A stretch of 64,000 nucleotides of DNA from Bacillus sp. SM2101 (GCF_018588585.1 NZ_JAEUFG010000017.1:1-64000), one strand, 5' to 3'; positions 1-10,370 are shown, numbered from the stretch's first letter. Program-made: numbers and translations. Notes: generated by a model not told the origin, from the sequence alone.

Positions 1-77
1 ATGAGTCCGGTTCAATACCGAATGCATGCCTTAGAAGCTGCCTAAATATATATGTCTAACTTTATGGGTTCAGTTCA
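1..77 (+). mobile_element. IS3-family transposase C-terminal tail and IS right end (partial)
   Basis: The window opens inside an open frame ending at 45 whose last residues read MSPVQYRMHALEAA, the typical C-terminus of IS3/IS150-type OrfB transposases (T/S-P-V-Q-Y-R motif). The following bases up to about 77 (TGTCTAAC then GGGTTCAGTTCA) resemble the terminal repeat that follows the stop in such elements. Everything upstream lies outside the window, so whether the element is intact cannot be said. A second, decayed relative lies at 59463-59780. Confidence 0.7.
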
Positions 78-154
78 GAATGGCAGCCTATTCTTAAGAA
101 TTTTAATTATTGTTGAATGAAGGTTTTGAGTGTATGAACTTCTCTTCACCTCCA

Positions 155-1045
155 TTACTGAAGTTTAAAATTACCAGATGTTATATCTACAATTATTTCA
201 TGATCGCCAGACCCAATGGTTCCGATAATTCGATCATTAGATTTTTCCTCATAGTTAACGCCATCTAATTTAACTTTACCATTACCTGAAGTAGCTTTAA
301 AATTTATATAAAGTGATGATGGGGCTTTTTCGTATTCAATTTTTACATTACCACTTAAAGCATTTGCCGAAATATTACCAGAAGATTCCTCATTGTGTAA
401 AGTAATGTTTCCAGATGAACTATGTGCAGTTACATTACCTACTACATTTGTTAAATACATGTTACCAGATGCTACTTCAAAGGATGAAGTAATTGCTTGC
501 TGTTGATCTACTGTTATATTCCCCGATGCTGTTGATGTGTAAACTTTATCGGCTTGCATGTCTTTCATTTTAATATTTCCTGATGCTGCTGACACGTTCA
601 ATTGATTTGTGTTTAATTGTTCAGCTTCAATATTTCCTGACGCTGTATTTATTGTTACTGATTCATATACCTTTGTAGGTAAGTAAACTGAAACAGTAGT
701 ATCCACGATAGATACGCCAATATTAAAAAACGTGTTAGGATCTTGAAATTCTACCTTTAACAAATCACCTCGTTCTTCTACATTAAGTTTAAATTTATCC
801 TTCAGTTTTTCACTAACTCTACCATTCACCTCAATGATAAAGGAATCATCGTCAGAAGGCTGAACCTCAATATCAGTTGATGGGAAGTCAATGTCTATTT
901 TTTTGATCTCTTCATTCTTTACTTCTTTTTTTTCAAGTAAATCTACAGTATTAAAGGATAAGCCTCCTGTGGCATTTATTGAAACAACTGAACCGATTAT
1001 TCCAATAAATAATACAACAAATAATCCTACTAACAGCTTTTTCAT
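155..1045 (-). CDS. DUF4097 beta-strand repeat protein, membrane-anchored
   Basis: The 296-residue product has one N-terminal membrane segment (about residues 4-26) and an otherwise extracytoplasmic body. The body carries at least nine SGN motifs (mostly ASGNI or SSGNI) spaced about 15-20 residues apart, the signature of DUF4097 right-handed beta-helix-like proteins such as LiaG. Such proteins are often encoded near envelope-stress regulators, but no regulator is adjacent here. The function is unknown; a cell-surface structural or sensory role is an inference. A GGAGGG ribosome binding site lies just upstream of the ATG. The gene stands alone, with about 280 bp separating it from the next minus-strand gene. 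Confidence 0.8.
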   Translation of the reverse strand: MKKLLVGLFVVLFIGIIGSVVSINATGGLSFNTVDLLEKKEVKNEEIKKIDIDFPSTDIEVQPSDDDSFIIEVNGRVSEKLKDKFKLNVEERGDLLKVEFQDPNTFFNIGVSIVDTTVSVYLPTKVYESVTINTASGNIEAEQLNTNQLNVSAASGNIKMKDMQADKVYTSTASGNITVDQQQAITSSFEVASGNMYLTNVVGNVTAHSSSGNITLHNEESSGNISANALSGNVKIEYEKAPSSLYINFKATSGNGKVKLDGVNYEEKSNDRIIGTIGSGDHEIIVDITSGNFKLQ

Positions 1046-1324
1046 GCTGTTTTCCCTCCTTATATAATATGAGTATTAAATGTACACACAACTTACGTGA
1101 TTAAAATACACCTGATGGAATAGCAATAACTTCTAATTTATTTCTATAAGCAAATATTTGTTTTGTTCGTCACTGTTACTTCTGGTTTAAAAGTATCGTC
1201 AGAGTGTATGGTATTCAAACTTCTCCTGTTACTATGAAATCTCTGTTACGAATTGAATGAGTTTCTTATAACTTGATTATAAAATCTCTATGTTTTCTAT
1301 ACCTATACTTAATTATTTTTATCA

Positions 1325-2539
1325 TCAATCACCATTAACAATGTTAGTTAAGGTGTTTGTAATACTACGCATTTTATCCCTATCTAAGGATTCATTATTA
1401 CTTAAAATAATAATGACAAGTTCAGTATTAAGCTCACGATAAAAATTTGCTATAAATCCTGGTAAGTCTCCAGCGTGTTCAACTTTTTTTTCTTGGGTAA
1501 ACCAACCATATCCATAGTCATATTCAGATCCATATTCGAAGTTAGAAGGGATGTTAGTATAAGGAGCATACATCTTAGCTATAGTCTCTTTTTTTAGTAA
1601 TTTTGCAGAATATAATGCTCTATCCCATGTTACTAAATCATTCATAGTTGTATACAAACCACTGGAGGAATGGGTTATATAATAGTCGTATTGAATAGGA
1701 TAAAAATCATTTTCGGTATTGATTTTTTCATACCCTTGAGCTTTATTTTCTAGCACTTCCCAGTTAACACTGTAACCTGTATTTAACATCGCTAAAGGTT
1801 CAAAAATGTTCTTTTCTAAAAATTTATCGTATGATTCTTCTGTGGTACGTTCTATGATCAATCCTAAAATTAAATAATTTGAATTGCTATATTCAAACTT
1901 TTCACCAGGATTAAAGTTAAGAGGAATGTCTTTATATATTGCAATTGCTTCTTCTTCGGTTATCGAATAAGGAATATTAGACCCGAATTTTTTTTCTAAA
2001 CTCTCAGCAAAATACGGATGATCTGTACTTACTATTCCAGATGACATCGATAAAAGGTGATGAATCGTAACCCCTTCCCATTTAGAAAGATCAGGTAAAT
2101 AATCTGTAATTTGATGTTCTAGTTCAAGTAATCCTCTTTCCTTTAGTAATAATATCGCTGCGGCTGTAAATTGTTTAGTCAAAGAACCTATGATGAATTT
2201 CGTATCTAATGTATTTGCGATATTTTGATCAATGTCAGCCTTACCAAACGTATTAGAGTATATTTCTTCACCTCCCATACCTACATATACAGCCCCTGAA
2301 AAATTATAGTATTTTTCAAAGTGAGTCATCACATTATCCAATTTGGTATATACATCTAAGTCATTTGAATCTTGACTTACTTCTTGTACTTGAGCTGATG
2401 TAATGTTTTCTTCTGTTGACTTCTCAATAAGGTCTGTGTTTTCTGTAGTTTGACTTACTTTTTTGGTAGGATTTTCAGCAGAACACGCACTTATAACAAG
2501 TAAAAGACTAATGAACACAATAAAAGAGCTTTTTTTCAT
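1325..2539 (-). CDS. Serine hydrolase lipoprotein, class C beta-lactamase/PBP-like
   Basis: The 404-residue product begins with a lipoprotein signal peptide (lipobox ending ISAC, Cys19), so it is probably anchored on the outer face of the membrane. The three active-site signatures of the beta-lactamase-related (Pfam Beta-lactamase) family are present: SLTK with Ser119 and Lys122, YSN at 217-219, and HAG at 355-357 replacing KTG. This set is usual for D-alanyl esterases, peptidases and FmtA-like proteins rather than true beta-lactamases. A Ser/Thr/Glu-rich spacer (residues 20-62) links the lipid anchor to the domain. Substrate is unknown; cell-wall or teichoic-acid D-Ala esterase activity is plausible. 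Monocistronic. Confidence 0.85.
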   Translation of the reverse strand: MKKSSFIVFISLLLVISACSAENPTKKVSQTTENTDLIEKSTEENITSAQVQEVSQDSNDLDVYTKLDNVMTHFEKYYNFSGAVYVGMGGEEIYSNTFGKADIDQNIANTLDTKFIIGSLTKQFTAAAILLLKERGLLELEHQITDYLPDLSKWEGVTIHHLLSMSSGIVSTDHPYFAESLEKKFGSNIPYSITEEEAIAIYKDIPLNFNPGEKFEYSNSNYLILGLIIERTTEESYDKFLEKNIFEPLAMLNTGYSVNWEVLENKAQGYEKINTENDFYPIQYDYYITHSSSGLYTTMNDLVTWDRALYSAKLLKKETIAKMYAPYTNIPSNFEYGSEYDYGYGWFTQEKKVEHAGDLPGFIANFYRELNTELVIIILSNNESLDRDKMRSITNTLTNIVNGD

Positions 2540-3252
2540 AGAATCTCCCCTTGTGATTTGTTATCCACGTGAATAGATTAAATTTTTTCTAAGAAGTTAT
2601 TATTTTAAATACGGATTTGTATCGTAGAGGTTTCAATTTATTTCTTGGACATATAGTTGAATAAAGGATTGGAAGGATTGTTTGGTGATGGAATTAATGT
2701 AACTGTGTATAGAAAAATTAAAGGGTAATCAAGTATGAGGTACCAATATTGTTTGTTATCTTACCTATTAACAATGATTAACAATTACCTATTCCTACAC
2801 CTCCATTTTATATAATACGTTTTAAATGTATTATTGTTATAGTGTTCTGTGTTAATGGTACACTAAGTTAATTTTATTGTCAATTTATTACTCTGTTTAC
2901 TTTTTAATACAAAGTTGATAAAAAAGAGCTGTAAGTATAGGTAGGCAAGATGATACATTTTATCATACTTAATCAGTAATAAATTTGGGAGATGCGCCAT
3001 TTTTTATTGCTTAGGAAGATTGTGGAGCAACGAAAAAACAATAATATGCTAAAATCAGGATTAGATCGTGAAAAAGAGAGCATGGGGGGGGGATATGTGA
3101 CTGTTGCTATTCATTAGAAGTAATGCGAGTGCCGGAAATACGTAATAAGAAGAACAAGTATTAACAATTTTCACCATTAATTTGTATGCTACTTGGTATT
3201 TCCGACTATCTTAAGATATACTACCTTATGTTAACAGGCCATATAGGAAAAG
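2540..3252. other. Intergenic stretch, no convincing gene
   Basis: About 710 bases between the ends of two minus-strand genes. It is AT-rich and holds a run of nine G at about 3084-3092 and a short open stretch at 2618-2728 that looks vaguely protein-like but has an in-frame stop and no start. No RNA gene, strong hairpin or mobile-element end was recognised. Confidence 0.5.
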
Positions 3253-4410
3253 CTAGTTCGTTTTATGCTCCAATTTCCGATAAGCAAACGAGAGCAAGAT
3301 GGCTGGTATGGTACAAAGTAGCATTCCAACAAATGCGTATGTTGATTCTATTTCGTATAAGTAACCTCCTAAAATTGTAAACACTGCAGTTCCCCAGCTA
3401 AGTGCGAATCCCGAGTAAATACCTTGCGCGATTGGAATCTGTTCATAAGGAATATTTTTATTTAAAAATTTCATAAAGGCATAATGCGCCATCGCGAACG
3501 AGAATGCATGTAATATTTGTGAAATACTAAAAATAATGACATTAGGAAAAGTAAATACTATGATCCAGCGTATCGATGAACCAAGTGCTGCTAGTGTAAG
3601 TAAAGTAGCTACTGATATTTTGTAAAATCTTCTATCTGCAATTGCAAAGAAAATAATTTCAGCGATTACCGCAATGTTAATAATAAAACCGATTAAATAG
3701 TTTGGTGCATGTATTTCTTGTAAAAAAATATACCCGTAATTGTAATACGAAGCATGTGATGCTTGCAGTAATATCACTATGGCGAGTACTACAACAAAGT
3801 GGCTGTTCCGAAATAACTTTAGCATACCTCCTTTTATTGTTTGATCACGGTGTGATTTTTTTGATAAAACGTTGGGTGTTTGCATAAAGCCGAGGATCAT
3901 GAAAACAATTACACCTAATAACATTGCCCATAAAATCACGTTATCCCCCATAAGATCGATAAAGATAGCTACGATTATACCAGCCAATACAAACCCAACA
4001 GATCCCCATAATCTACTTTTTCCGTAATTTTTCAATTCATTATTTTTCATAAGGACGCCAGCTGCACTGTCTAATGCAGGCATCAAAGTTGGATAAAAAA
4101 CATGTAAGAGTATTGATACCACTAATAAGCTAGTAAAAGAACTAGCTGGAATACAGAAGAAAAGAACAATTAGTGTACCGATTGAAGCACCATTTAATAT
4201 TGTTTTACTACTAAATTTTCCTGATAATAATGGGAAAACAATTAACGATGAAATACCTCTTGCAATCAAACTTAAGCTCATTATTAAGCCAGTTTGAGAA
4301 ATCGTCATTCCTTTTATATGAATCAGCCACCCTGTCCAGTAAGGGAGGAAAACACCCCATGTCACAAAAAAACTAAAGAATTGTCTGCTCATCCACCGTT
4401 GAGTATTCAT
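3253..4410 (-). CDS. MFS transporter, HcaT/YwbF-like (MFS_1_like)
   Basis: The 385-residue protein is almost wholly hydrophobic with about 12 membrane segments. Its N-terminus (QFFSFFVTWGVFLPYW) is typical of the MFS_1_like group that includes nucleoside/sugar and phenylpropionate permeases. The ATG follows AAAGGAGAG. It is divergently transcribed from a Crp/Fnr-type regulator with only 78 bp between start codons, and a perfect 20-bp palindrome sits between them, so it is likely the regulated target of that protein. The substrate cannot be read from the sequence. Confidence 0.8.
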   Translation of the reverse strand: MNTQRWMSRQFFSFFVTWGVFLPYWTGWLIHIKGMTISQTGLIMSLSLIARGISSLIVFPLLSGKFSSKTILNGASIGTLIVLFFCIPASSFTSLLVVSILLHVFYPTLMPALDSAAGVLMKNNELKNYGKSRLWGSVGFVLAGIIVAIFIDLMGDNVILWAMLLGVIVFMILGFMQTPNVLSKKSHRDQTIKGGMLKLFRNSHFVVVLAIVILLQASHASYYNYGYIFLQEIHAPNYLIGFIINIAVIAEIIFFAIADRRFYKISVATLLTLAALGSSIRWIIVFTFPNVIIFSISQILHAFSFAMAHYAFMKFLNKNIPYEQIPIAQGIYSGFALSWGTAVFTILGGYLYEIESTYAFVGMLLCTIPAILLSFAYRKLEHKTN

Positions 4411-4456
4411 TTATATCTCTCCTTTGTTTGAATGATATAATGAATATGAATGTAAT

Positions 4457-4476
4457 AATATGAGATATCTCATATT
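4457..4476. promoter_or_regulatory. Perfect 20-bp palindrome, candidate operator of the YeiL-type regulator
   Basis: AATATGAGATATCTCATATT is an exact inverted repeat centred between two divergent genes, 13 bp before the regulator ATG and 47 bp before the permease ATG. Crp/Fnr dimers bind two-fold symmetric sites with TGAGA/TGTGA-like half sites, and the core TGAGA..TCTCA fits. Position would allow autoregulation. Binding is inferred. Confidence 0.55.
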
Positions 4477-4488
4477 TTGAGGTGGATA

Positions 4489-5160
4489 ATGAGAATTTAT
4501 AATGATGAGAAAAGACAACATTATTTAAAAGAAAGCTCTATTGAGGCTTTGTTTTCTTTTCCGCTTGACGAATTTATCGAGGTTCATGAATATAAAAGGG
4601 ATGAATGGATTATTCAAGAAGGCAGCGTGCCGAATTTTTTATTTTATCTCATCGAAGGAAAAGCAAAAATTTATGTAACCCATCAAAACGGAAAAGTCTC
4701 TTTGTTAAATTTTGTTAGTCCTAAGGAATATATTGGAGAAATGGAATTATTAAATGAGGTTTATTATACAAAAGGAATACAAGCATCTACCAAGACTATT
4801 TGTCTTGCACTACCTCTTCATCGATATCGTAAACAATTACTAGAAGATGTGGTATTTCTACGTGAACTAAGCAAATTATTAAGTTTGAAATCAACAATAA
4901 TGGCTGCAAAATATTCTCAAAGTTTATCATTCCCGCTTGAAAACCGTCTTGCGGAATTTATCTTAAATACCTCTGATGATGGCATCTATATGGAGAAGCA
5001 CGTAACTGTTTGTGAATTTTTAGGTGTTTCCTATCGACACTTAATGCATGTACTTGCACAATTTTGCGATAAGGGGTTATTAATGAAAGAAGGACGTCGA
5101 TATCGTATAAAACAGCATAACTCACTATATAATCTTGCTGAAATGTTGTGGAATAAATAA
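4489..5160 (+). CDS. Crp/Fnr-family transcriptional regulator, YeiL-type
   Basis: Cyclic-nucleotide-binding-like beta-roll (residues about 15-125; pattern RDEWIIQEG..P..LFYLIEGKAKIY) followed by a long helix and a winged helix-turn-helix near the C-terminus (VCEFLGVSYRHLMHVLAQFCDKGLL). This layout matches the YeiL group of Crp/Fnr regulators. The ATG at 4489 is preferred because GAGGTG overlaps the more upstream TTG at 4477. The product is then 223 residues. No Fnr-like N-terminal cysteine cluster is visible, so oxygen sensing by a classic 4Fe-4S cluster is unlikely. The ligand is unknown. It is divergent from an MFS permease and probably controls it and itself through the palindrome at 4457-4476. 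Confidence 0.85.
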   Translation: MRIYNDEKRQHYLKESSIEALFSFPLDEFIEVHEYKRDEWIIQEGSVPNFLFYLIEGKAKIYVTHQNGKVSLLNFVSPKEYIGEMELLNEVYYTKGIQASTKTICLALPLHRYRKQLLEDVVFLRELSKLLSLKSTIMAAKYSQSLSFPLENRLAEFILNTSDDGIYMEKHVTVCEFLGVSYRHLMHVLAQFCDKGLLMKEGRRYRIKQHNSLYNLAEMLWNK

Positions 5161-5466
5161 GGGTCTCAATTTTTATTTTCATCACGATATGATGTAATAA
5201 AGATAATAGCATATTGAATGCTAGTATTTATATGTATGTTGCTACCCAAACAAATTAATGGAGTGTAGGTTTTACATAATTAATCTCTTAGATGTATATG
5301 TATTAATATTTTCGTATGAAAAGCAACAATGAGAAAACAAATGTTTGACATAAGAATCCTTATTATGACTTTCCGTTAGCATAAAGGTTGTTGATTTATT
5401 GTAAGTGTAGGATAATATATGGTAGTTTATTCGTTTAATGTAAATAATTTCATAAGAGGTGAAAGG
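5161..5466. other. Intergenic stretch
   Basis: About 300 bases between co-directional genes. No terminator, RNA gene or repeat is evident apart from AT-rich promoter-like sequence before the MFS gene at 5467. Confidence 0.4.
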
Positions 5467-6690
5467 ATGGTTACATGGAAAAACCCTATCCTTTTATTAT
5501 CAGGGATAGGAATATCTTATTTAGGGAATTGGATATACTTAATTGCACTTAATATTTCTATATTAGATTTAACAGGATCAGCAGCAGCAGTTGCTGGTTT
5601 ATATGTTATTCGACCTATCGCGATGTTGATAACTAATACTTGGGCGGGGAGTGTTATTGATAGAATAAACAAAAGAAGGCTGATGATTTTCATTGATATA
5701 GTGAGAGGTGCTTTAGTATTCTTAATTCCTTTTATTGAATCACTTTGGGTTATTTATTTTATCCTATTGTTAATTAATATGGTTGGTGCATTTTTTGGTC
5801 CAAGCTCAGCTGTATACATAACTAAATTGGTTCCACCTGAAAATAGAAAAAGATTTAACTCGTTGATGAGTATGACAAGCTCAGGTGCATTTTTGTTAGG
5901 CCCAGCAATTGCAGGATTACTTATCATGTACGTAGGTACAGATTTATGTATTTTCATAAACTCGATTACCTTTATCATTTGTTCGTTATTCATTTATCTT
6001 CTTCCTAATGTAGATGAGGACTTATCAAAAATTCGGGAACCGATTCGATTGAAAACACTAGTGAGTGATTGGAAGGAAGTTAGAGAGTTTGTTATAACAG
6101 CGAAGTTTGTTTTTATTGTTTATTTGTTGTTTCAAATTGCAATGTTAATAGGGTTTGCTTTGGATTCTCAAGAAGTTACATTTATTAAACAAAACTTAAT
6201 GTTATCAGATCGAGATTACGGATTAATTGTAAGTATTACAGGTATTGGTGTATTAGCAGGATCGTTAATAGCTGCAATTGTAACTAAAAAGGTACAACTA
6301 AAATTTTATTTAGGGGGAGGAATACTGCTAACGTCTATAGGGTACCTGTTGTTTTATTCATCCGATAATTTTATAACTGCAACAGCTGCATTCGTCTTTT
6401 TAGGATTTTTTATGGCATTTGCAAATGCAGGATACGCAACCTTTTTTCAAAATAGCATTCCAGTTCATATAATGGGGAGATTTGGAAGCATAGCGGAAAT
6501 GGTACAAGGAATAATTCAAATTGGTTTTACACTTATATTAGGGGCTCTTGCAGAATGGTTTTCGCTACAATTGGTTAGTGTTTTATTTTCAATAGCTGCC
6601 ATATTATTTGCTGTCACTCTTTTGATTATCGTATCAATGCCATCCAAATCTACTTATTTCAAAGATAACATGAATGAAATAGCGGGTTAA
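5467..6690 (+). CDS. MFS transporter, MFS_3/MefA-like exporter
   Basis: The product has 407 residues from the ATG at 5467, which follows AGAGGTGAAAGG at good spacing; an upstream ATG at 5419 lacks such a site. About 12 membrane segments are seen. The loop after segment 2 carries the MFS motif-A-like GSVIDRINKRRL, and the N-terminal domain ends in a P-E-N-R-K-R-F-N-S element typical of the MFS_3 (enterobactin/macrolide exporter) group. It is probably a drug or metabolite exporter; substrate unknown. It stands alone, followed by 414 bp of repeat-bearing intergenic DNA. Confidence 0.8.
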   Translation: MVTWKNPILLLSGIGISYLGNWIYLIALNISILDLTGSAAAVAGLYVIRPIAMLITNTWAGSVIDRINKRRLMIFIDIVRGALVFLIPFIESLWVIYFILLLINMVGAFFGPSSAVYITKLVPPENRKRFNSLMSMTSSGAFLLGPAIAGLLIMYVGTDLCIFINSITFIICSLFIYLLPNVDEDLSKIREPIRLKTLVSDWKEVREFVITAKFVFIVYLLFQIAMLIGFALDSQEVTFIKQNLMLSDRDYGLIVSITGIGVLAGSLIAAIVTKKVQLKFYLGGGILLTSIGYLLFYSSDNFITATAAFVFLGFFMAFANAGYATFFQNSIPVHIMGRFGSIAEMVQGIIQIGFTLILGALAEWFSLQLVSVLFSIAAILFAVTLLIIVSMPSKSTYFKDNMNEIAG

Positions 6691-6905
6691 CTATTCGATC
6701 ATATGCATGTGAAAAGATCTTAAAGTAGAAATAGTGAAGGGGGATTTGTTGTTATCACTTGATAGGGGATAGTAAATATTATCATGAGTACCCAGCTAGT
6801 ACAATAGTCTAATTGTTAATTCATTTCCATTCTTAAGTGGAACGTATAAAAGTATGATTTGATAATTTGTCGCGAATATTGATTAATCGTGAACATATTA
6901 TATAA

Positions 6906-7070
6906 GGGCTGTTTTCCTATTGGGTGCTACTTTTCGTTCTTACATATAGGCACGTATACATCTAGCGCTGGTGGCAACTTTTCTTCTCTAAAGACTATAA
7001 CAATCATTTGCTACGCATCAACGACTTAAGTGTAAGTAGAAAATAGCAACAAAGTTTACGAAAAGAGCCT
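6906..7070 (+). repeat. MITE-like dispersed element, copy A
   Basis: About 165 bp with left end GGGCTGTTTTCC and right end TTTACGAAAAGAGCC, an imperfect terminal inverted repeat. It shares the internal GGCA.CTTTTCTTC motif with copies at 21606, 21836 and 55352. TATAA flanks both ends and may be a target-site duplication. It fills most of the gap 6691-7104; the first 215 bp of that gap show nothing else. Confidence 0.65.
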
Positions 7071-7107
7071 ATAAAATATACTGAGAAATATAGAGGAGGA
7101 ACATTTG

Positions 7108-7626
7108 GTGGATGAGAGATACCCTATTGGACATTTTGAATTTAATGGTGAAATTAATGCTGATGTGACTAATGATTGGATAAATGACATTGAAAAGCTA
7201 CCTCAATTATTACGAGATTCTGTAAAGGATCTAGATAATCAACAACTTGATACACCTTATCGAACAGGTGGATGGACCGTTAGGCAAGTAGTCCACCACC
7301 TTGCTGATAGCCATATGAATGCTTATATACGTTTTAAATTGGCTCTTACGGAAGATACTCCAGAAATCAGGCCATATGAGGAAGGGAAATGGGCGGAGCT
7401 CCCTGATTCCAAAATGCCGATAGATATATCATTATTACTGCTCGATGCATTACATGTACGCTGGACTAAACTACTTCGTAGTCTACATGCTGCTGATATG
7501 GAAAAGACATTTATCCACCCGGATTCAGGGGAAGTTACCATCGGTAAGAATATAGGCATCTACGCTTGGCACGGTCGACATCATCTAGCACACATCACTT
7601 CGATATCTAGTCACAAAGGTTCATGA
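7108..7626 (+). CDS. bstA: DinB/YfiT-like putative bacillithiol transferase
   Basis: A protein of about 172 residues with the DinB_2 four-helix fold signature: [16 protein letters not shown] near residues 55-70 and WHGRHHLAH near 155-163. These supply the metal-binding histidine triad known from YfiT. YfiT/BstA-type enzymes transfer bacillithiol to electrophiles, or act as metal-dependent hydrolases. The start is either TTG at 7105 or GTG at 7108, both placed 5-8 bases after GAGGAGG; GTG has the better spacing. It is single-gene, immediately downstream of repeat copy A, whose end lies about 40 bp before the start codon, so its promoter may lie in or near the element. Confidence 0.85.
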   Translation: MDERYPIGHFEFNGEINADVTNDWINDIEKLPQLLRDSVKDLDNQQLDTPYRTGGWTVRQVVHHLADSHMNAYIRFKLALTEDTPEIRPYEEGKWAELPDSKMPIDISLLLLDALHVRWTKLLRSLHAADMEKTFIHPDSGEVTIGKNIGIYAWHGRHHLAHITSISSHKGS

Positions 7627-7820
7627 AAATTTATGAGCGAATACTTTTGAGAATGTATGGTAAGGTGATGTAGCTATTTATATGCTCTCATCGTCATAAT
7701 AGGTGCAAATAATTTTATGATGTTGGAGAGATAAAGAATATTAAATTACCTGAGAAATAGAAGCAGTGTTGTTTATATTTCAGTAAGAATAACAATAATT
7801 AATGTGAAATAAGTCAAATA

Positions 7821-7866
7821 AAAAGGAGTAACAAATAATTAAGTTATTTGTTACTCCTTTTTTTTA
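7821..7866. terminator. Bidirectional terminator
   Basis: AAAAGGAGTAACAAATAA pairs with TTATTTGTTACTCCTTTT around a 5-base loop, followed by T on the plus strand and preceded by A. It serves the convergent DinB gene and the SulP gene. Confidence 0.85.
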
Positions 7867-7874
7867 TCATTTAT

Positions 7875-9326
7875 TTAATGCCCAGAGGAAGAAGATAATC
7901 CTACTTGATTCACAATTGTTTGGCTATCTTCATTTAGACCTGTAATTATTACTTTTTTGTTTATGTTTTCATATTTTTGCTTTACTTTTGATATGGCAGT
8001 AACAGCTGAATGATCCCACACATGTGATGAACTAAAATCAATGACAATTTCATCAGGGTCAGCATGATAATCAAATAAATCTACGAAGTGAGCCATTGTA
8101 CCAAAAAACATTTGTCCTTTAATATGGTATGTTTTTATACCGTCTTTAACGACTTCGTTTGATTTGATTTTTGCCATCTTCCAACCAAAGAATAAGGCAC
8201 TTAATAATACGCCTGAAAATACACCCATTGCAAGGTCATGAGTCGTAACAACGATCGCGACAGTTGCTATTAAGACAACAGCATCAGGACGAGGGATTTT
8301 GGCAATCTCACGTAATGATGTCCAATCAAATGTACCGATAGAAACCATGATCATAACACCTACAAGTGCACCCATTGGAATTTGTGTTACGATGTCGCCT
8401 AACACAATAATTAAAAATAGTAAAAACACACCTGCAACTAAAGAGGATAAGCGTCCACGACCACCTGAACGAACGTTAATGACCGATTGCCCTATCATAG
8501 CACAGCCTGCCATTCCTCCAAAAAAGCCAGTTACAAAGTTGGCAAATCCCTGACCTTTTACTTCTCTATTTTTATCACTTTTTGTTTCTGTCATCTCATC
8601 GACAATTGTTGCCGTTAATAATGATTCAATGATACCAACAAATGCTAATGGTAAAGAATAAGGTAAGATAATTAATAATGTTTCAAGTGTTAATGGGATA
8701 TTTGGTAAATGGAACATAGGTAAAGATCTCGTAATTGCCCCCATATCACCAACAGTACGAACATCAAGGCTCAACGTAATTGCCAAAATCGTCATGACGA
8801 AAATCGCAACAAGTGGGGATGGGATTGCTTTTGTAAACCTCGGTAATATATAAATAATTGCTAAAGATCCAGCAACCATCGCATACATCATCCACGTTTC
8901 TCCAACGAAGTGGGGTAGCTGAGCCATAAATATTAATATCGCTAATGCATTAACAAAGCCAATGATAACGGCTTGCGGAATAAATGTGATAAACCTGCCT
9001 ATTTTTAAAATACCTAATATGAACTGTATAATTCCTGTTAATATCGTTGCAGCTAGTAAATATTCTAGGCCATGATCTTTAACTAAATCAACCATCAATA
9101 AAGCCATTGCTCCTGTTGCAGCTGATATCATTCCTGGTCGGCCACCAAAAATAGAAATAAGTACAGCGATACAGAAAGAGGCATATAAACCAACCATTGG
9201 ATCAACACCAGCTATAATGGCAAAAGCAATCGCTTCAGGGATGAGGGCTAATGCTACTGTGATTCCAGCTAATATGTCACCTCTTACATTTGAAAACCAT
9301 TGATTCTTTAAAGTTTCCGTATACAA
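7875..9326 (-). CDS. SulP-family anion transporter with truncated STAS domain (YbaR-like)
   Basis: A 483-residue product from the TTG at 9326, preceded by AGAGGTGATT; an upstream ATG in the same frame has no ribosome binding site and adds a non-homologous tail. The Sulfate_transp core has about 10-12 membrane segments, with the family motif [22 protein letters not shown] near the N-terminus. It is followed by a short STAS-like region (about residues 400-480) containing [20 protein letters not shown]. SulP proteins move sulfate, bicarbonate or other anions at the cytoplasmic membrane. Which anion is used here is not decidable from sequence. Monocistronic. Confidence 0.88.
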   Translation of the reverse strand: MYTETLKNQWFSNVRGDILAGITVALALIPEAIAFAIIAGVDPMVGLYASFCIAVLISIFGGRPGMISAATGAMALLMVDLVKDHGLEYLLAATILTGIIQFILGILKIGRFITFIPQAVIIGFVNALAILIFMAQLPHFVGETWMMYAMVAGSLAIIYILPRFTKAIPSPLVAIFVMTILAITLSLDVRTVGDMGAITRSLPMFHLPNIPLTLETLLIILPYSLPLAFVGIIESLLTATIVDEMTETKSDKNREVKGQGFANFVTGFFGGMAGCAMIGQSVINVRSGGRGRLSSLVAGVFLLFLIIVLGDIVTQIPMGALVGVMIMVSIGTFDWTSLREIAKIPRPDAVVLIATVAIVVTTHDLAMGVFSGVLLSALFFGWKMAKIKSNEVVKDGIKTYHIKGQMFFGTMAHFVDLFDYHADPDEIVIDFSSSHVWDHSAVTAISKVKQKYENINKKVIITGLNEDSQTIVNQVGLSSSSGH

Positions 9327-9635
9327 ATAATCACCTCTTTGTTTATATGAAATGGTTCGAAAAATCTGGCAAAAATGACTTATGAAACAACTTAATAAAA
9401 TGTTCAAACCCCATCCTTACCATTGAAATTACTTGTTTTAGTAAGATGATTTTATACATGTATGGACAAGTGTCATTTCGTACGTCAACTGTTTGCAGAG
9501 AATTTAGTCCCCGAAACAATGCAGCAAAGATGTTTTTCAATAGGAGCTTCGCTATGATGCTACATTTCGGAGGCATGTCCTTATTGTTGAACTATTTATA
9601 ATAAAAAAATTGAGTAATAATGAGTTCTATTTTAT

Positions 9636-9763
9636 AGGCCCTTTTCAAAAATTCATCGTGAAAATTTACTGTAAGATGAGTTTTTCCGAGCCCCATAAGA
9701 TGAAAATAGCAAAATGCTAGTTGGATTCGTGGTTGTATTGCTTAAATAACAATCAAACAGTTT
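9636..9763 (-). repeat. MITE-like dispersed element, degenerate copy
   Basis: It starts GGCCCTTTTCAAAAATTC and ends AATAACAATCAAACAG, matching the reverse orientation of the family (compare 28366-28493, including the internal CTAGTTG..GTG segment). The rest of the 9327-10148 gap (about 820 bp) shows no gene. Confidence 0.45.
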
Positions 9764-10095
9764 AATAAAAACAATTAATTATGTTTACACTATGAATTTG
9801 ACATTAATACACAAATAAACATTATACACATATTTATCAAAAACTCCAATATAGTTTTTATGTAGTGAAAACGCCTACATTAAATGATTGCTCTTAAATG
9901 CTTAGCTATATGTAGAAAATCACCAAATTACATAGCTTTAAACAATGTGCTCCTTTCATTACTTTTCTGACTAAGACTTAAACACCTCACGACTACGGCT
10001 TTTGACATGTATTCACCTTAAAATAATCAGTTAGCTTTGTAGTGTTGATGAAATGGAAATAATAATTTATAGATGTCTACCAAAAAACAACAAAT

Positions 10096-10120
10096 AGGTC
10101 CCAAGATTATCTTGAGACCT
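10096..10120 (-). terminator. Terminator of the SASP gene
   Basis: AGGTCCCAAGA..TCTTGAGACCT stem; read on the minus strand it is followed by TTTGTTGTTTTTTGG. Confidence 0.7.
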
Positions 10121-10148
10121 TAGCCATGTTATTTAGTTTTGTTTACTA

Positions 10149-10370
10149 TTACGGTTGTTGGTGGCCACCAAGTTGTGATTCAGCCATAGAAACTAATCTC
10201 TTGGTAATTTCTCCTCCAACTGATCCATTTGCTCTAGAAGTAGTGTCAGGACCTAAGTTTACACCGAATTCATTTGCAATTTCATATTTCATTTGATCTA
10301 TTGCTTGTTGAGCACCGGCTACGACAAGTTGGTTTGACGACGAATTGTTTGCTTGTGGTTGATTTTGCAT
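10149..10370 (-). CDS. Alpha/beta-type small acid-soluble spore protein
   Basis: A 73-residue protein carrying both SASP signatures: [10 protein letters not shown], the GPR protease cleavage region where the cut falls within E-I-A, and [18 protein letters not shown], a DNA-binding motif. These proteins saturate spore DNA, switch it to an A-like form and protect it from UV and heat, then serve as amino-acid reserve in germination. The ATG at 10370 is chosen because GAGGAG directly abuts the upstream ATG at 10382, leaving no spacing for that start. Expression in the forespore under sigma-G is expected from the family; no promoter was assigned. Confidence 0.93.
   Translation of the reverse strand: MQNQPQANNSSSNQLVVAGAQQAIDQMKYEIANEFGVNLGPDTTSRANGSVGGEITKRLVSMAESQLGGHQQP

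Noticed and set aside
2618-2728. Protein-like string ending LEGLFGDGINVTVYRKIKG
   Set aside because: It has an in-frame stop and no start; too short to assign as a relic.
2992-3117. 41-codon ORF containing a run of nine G
   Set aside because: GGGAG directly touches the ATG with no spacing, the G run is an unlikely coding feature, and no family resemblance was seen.
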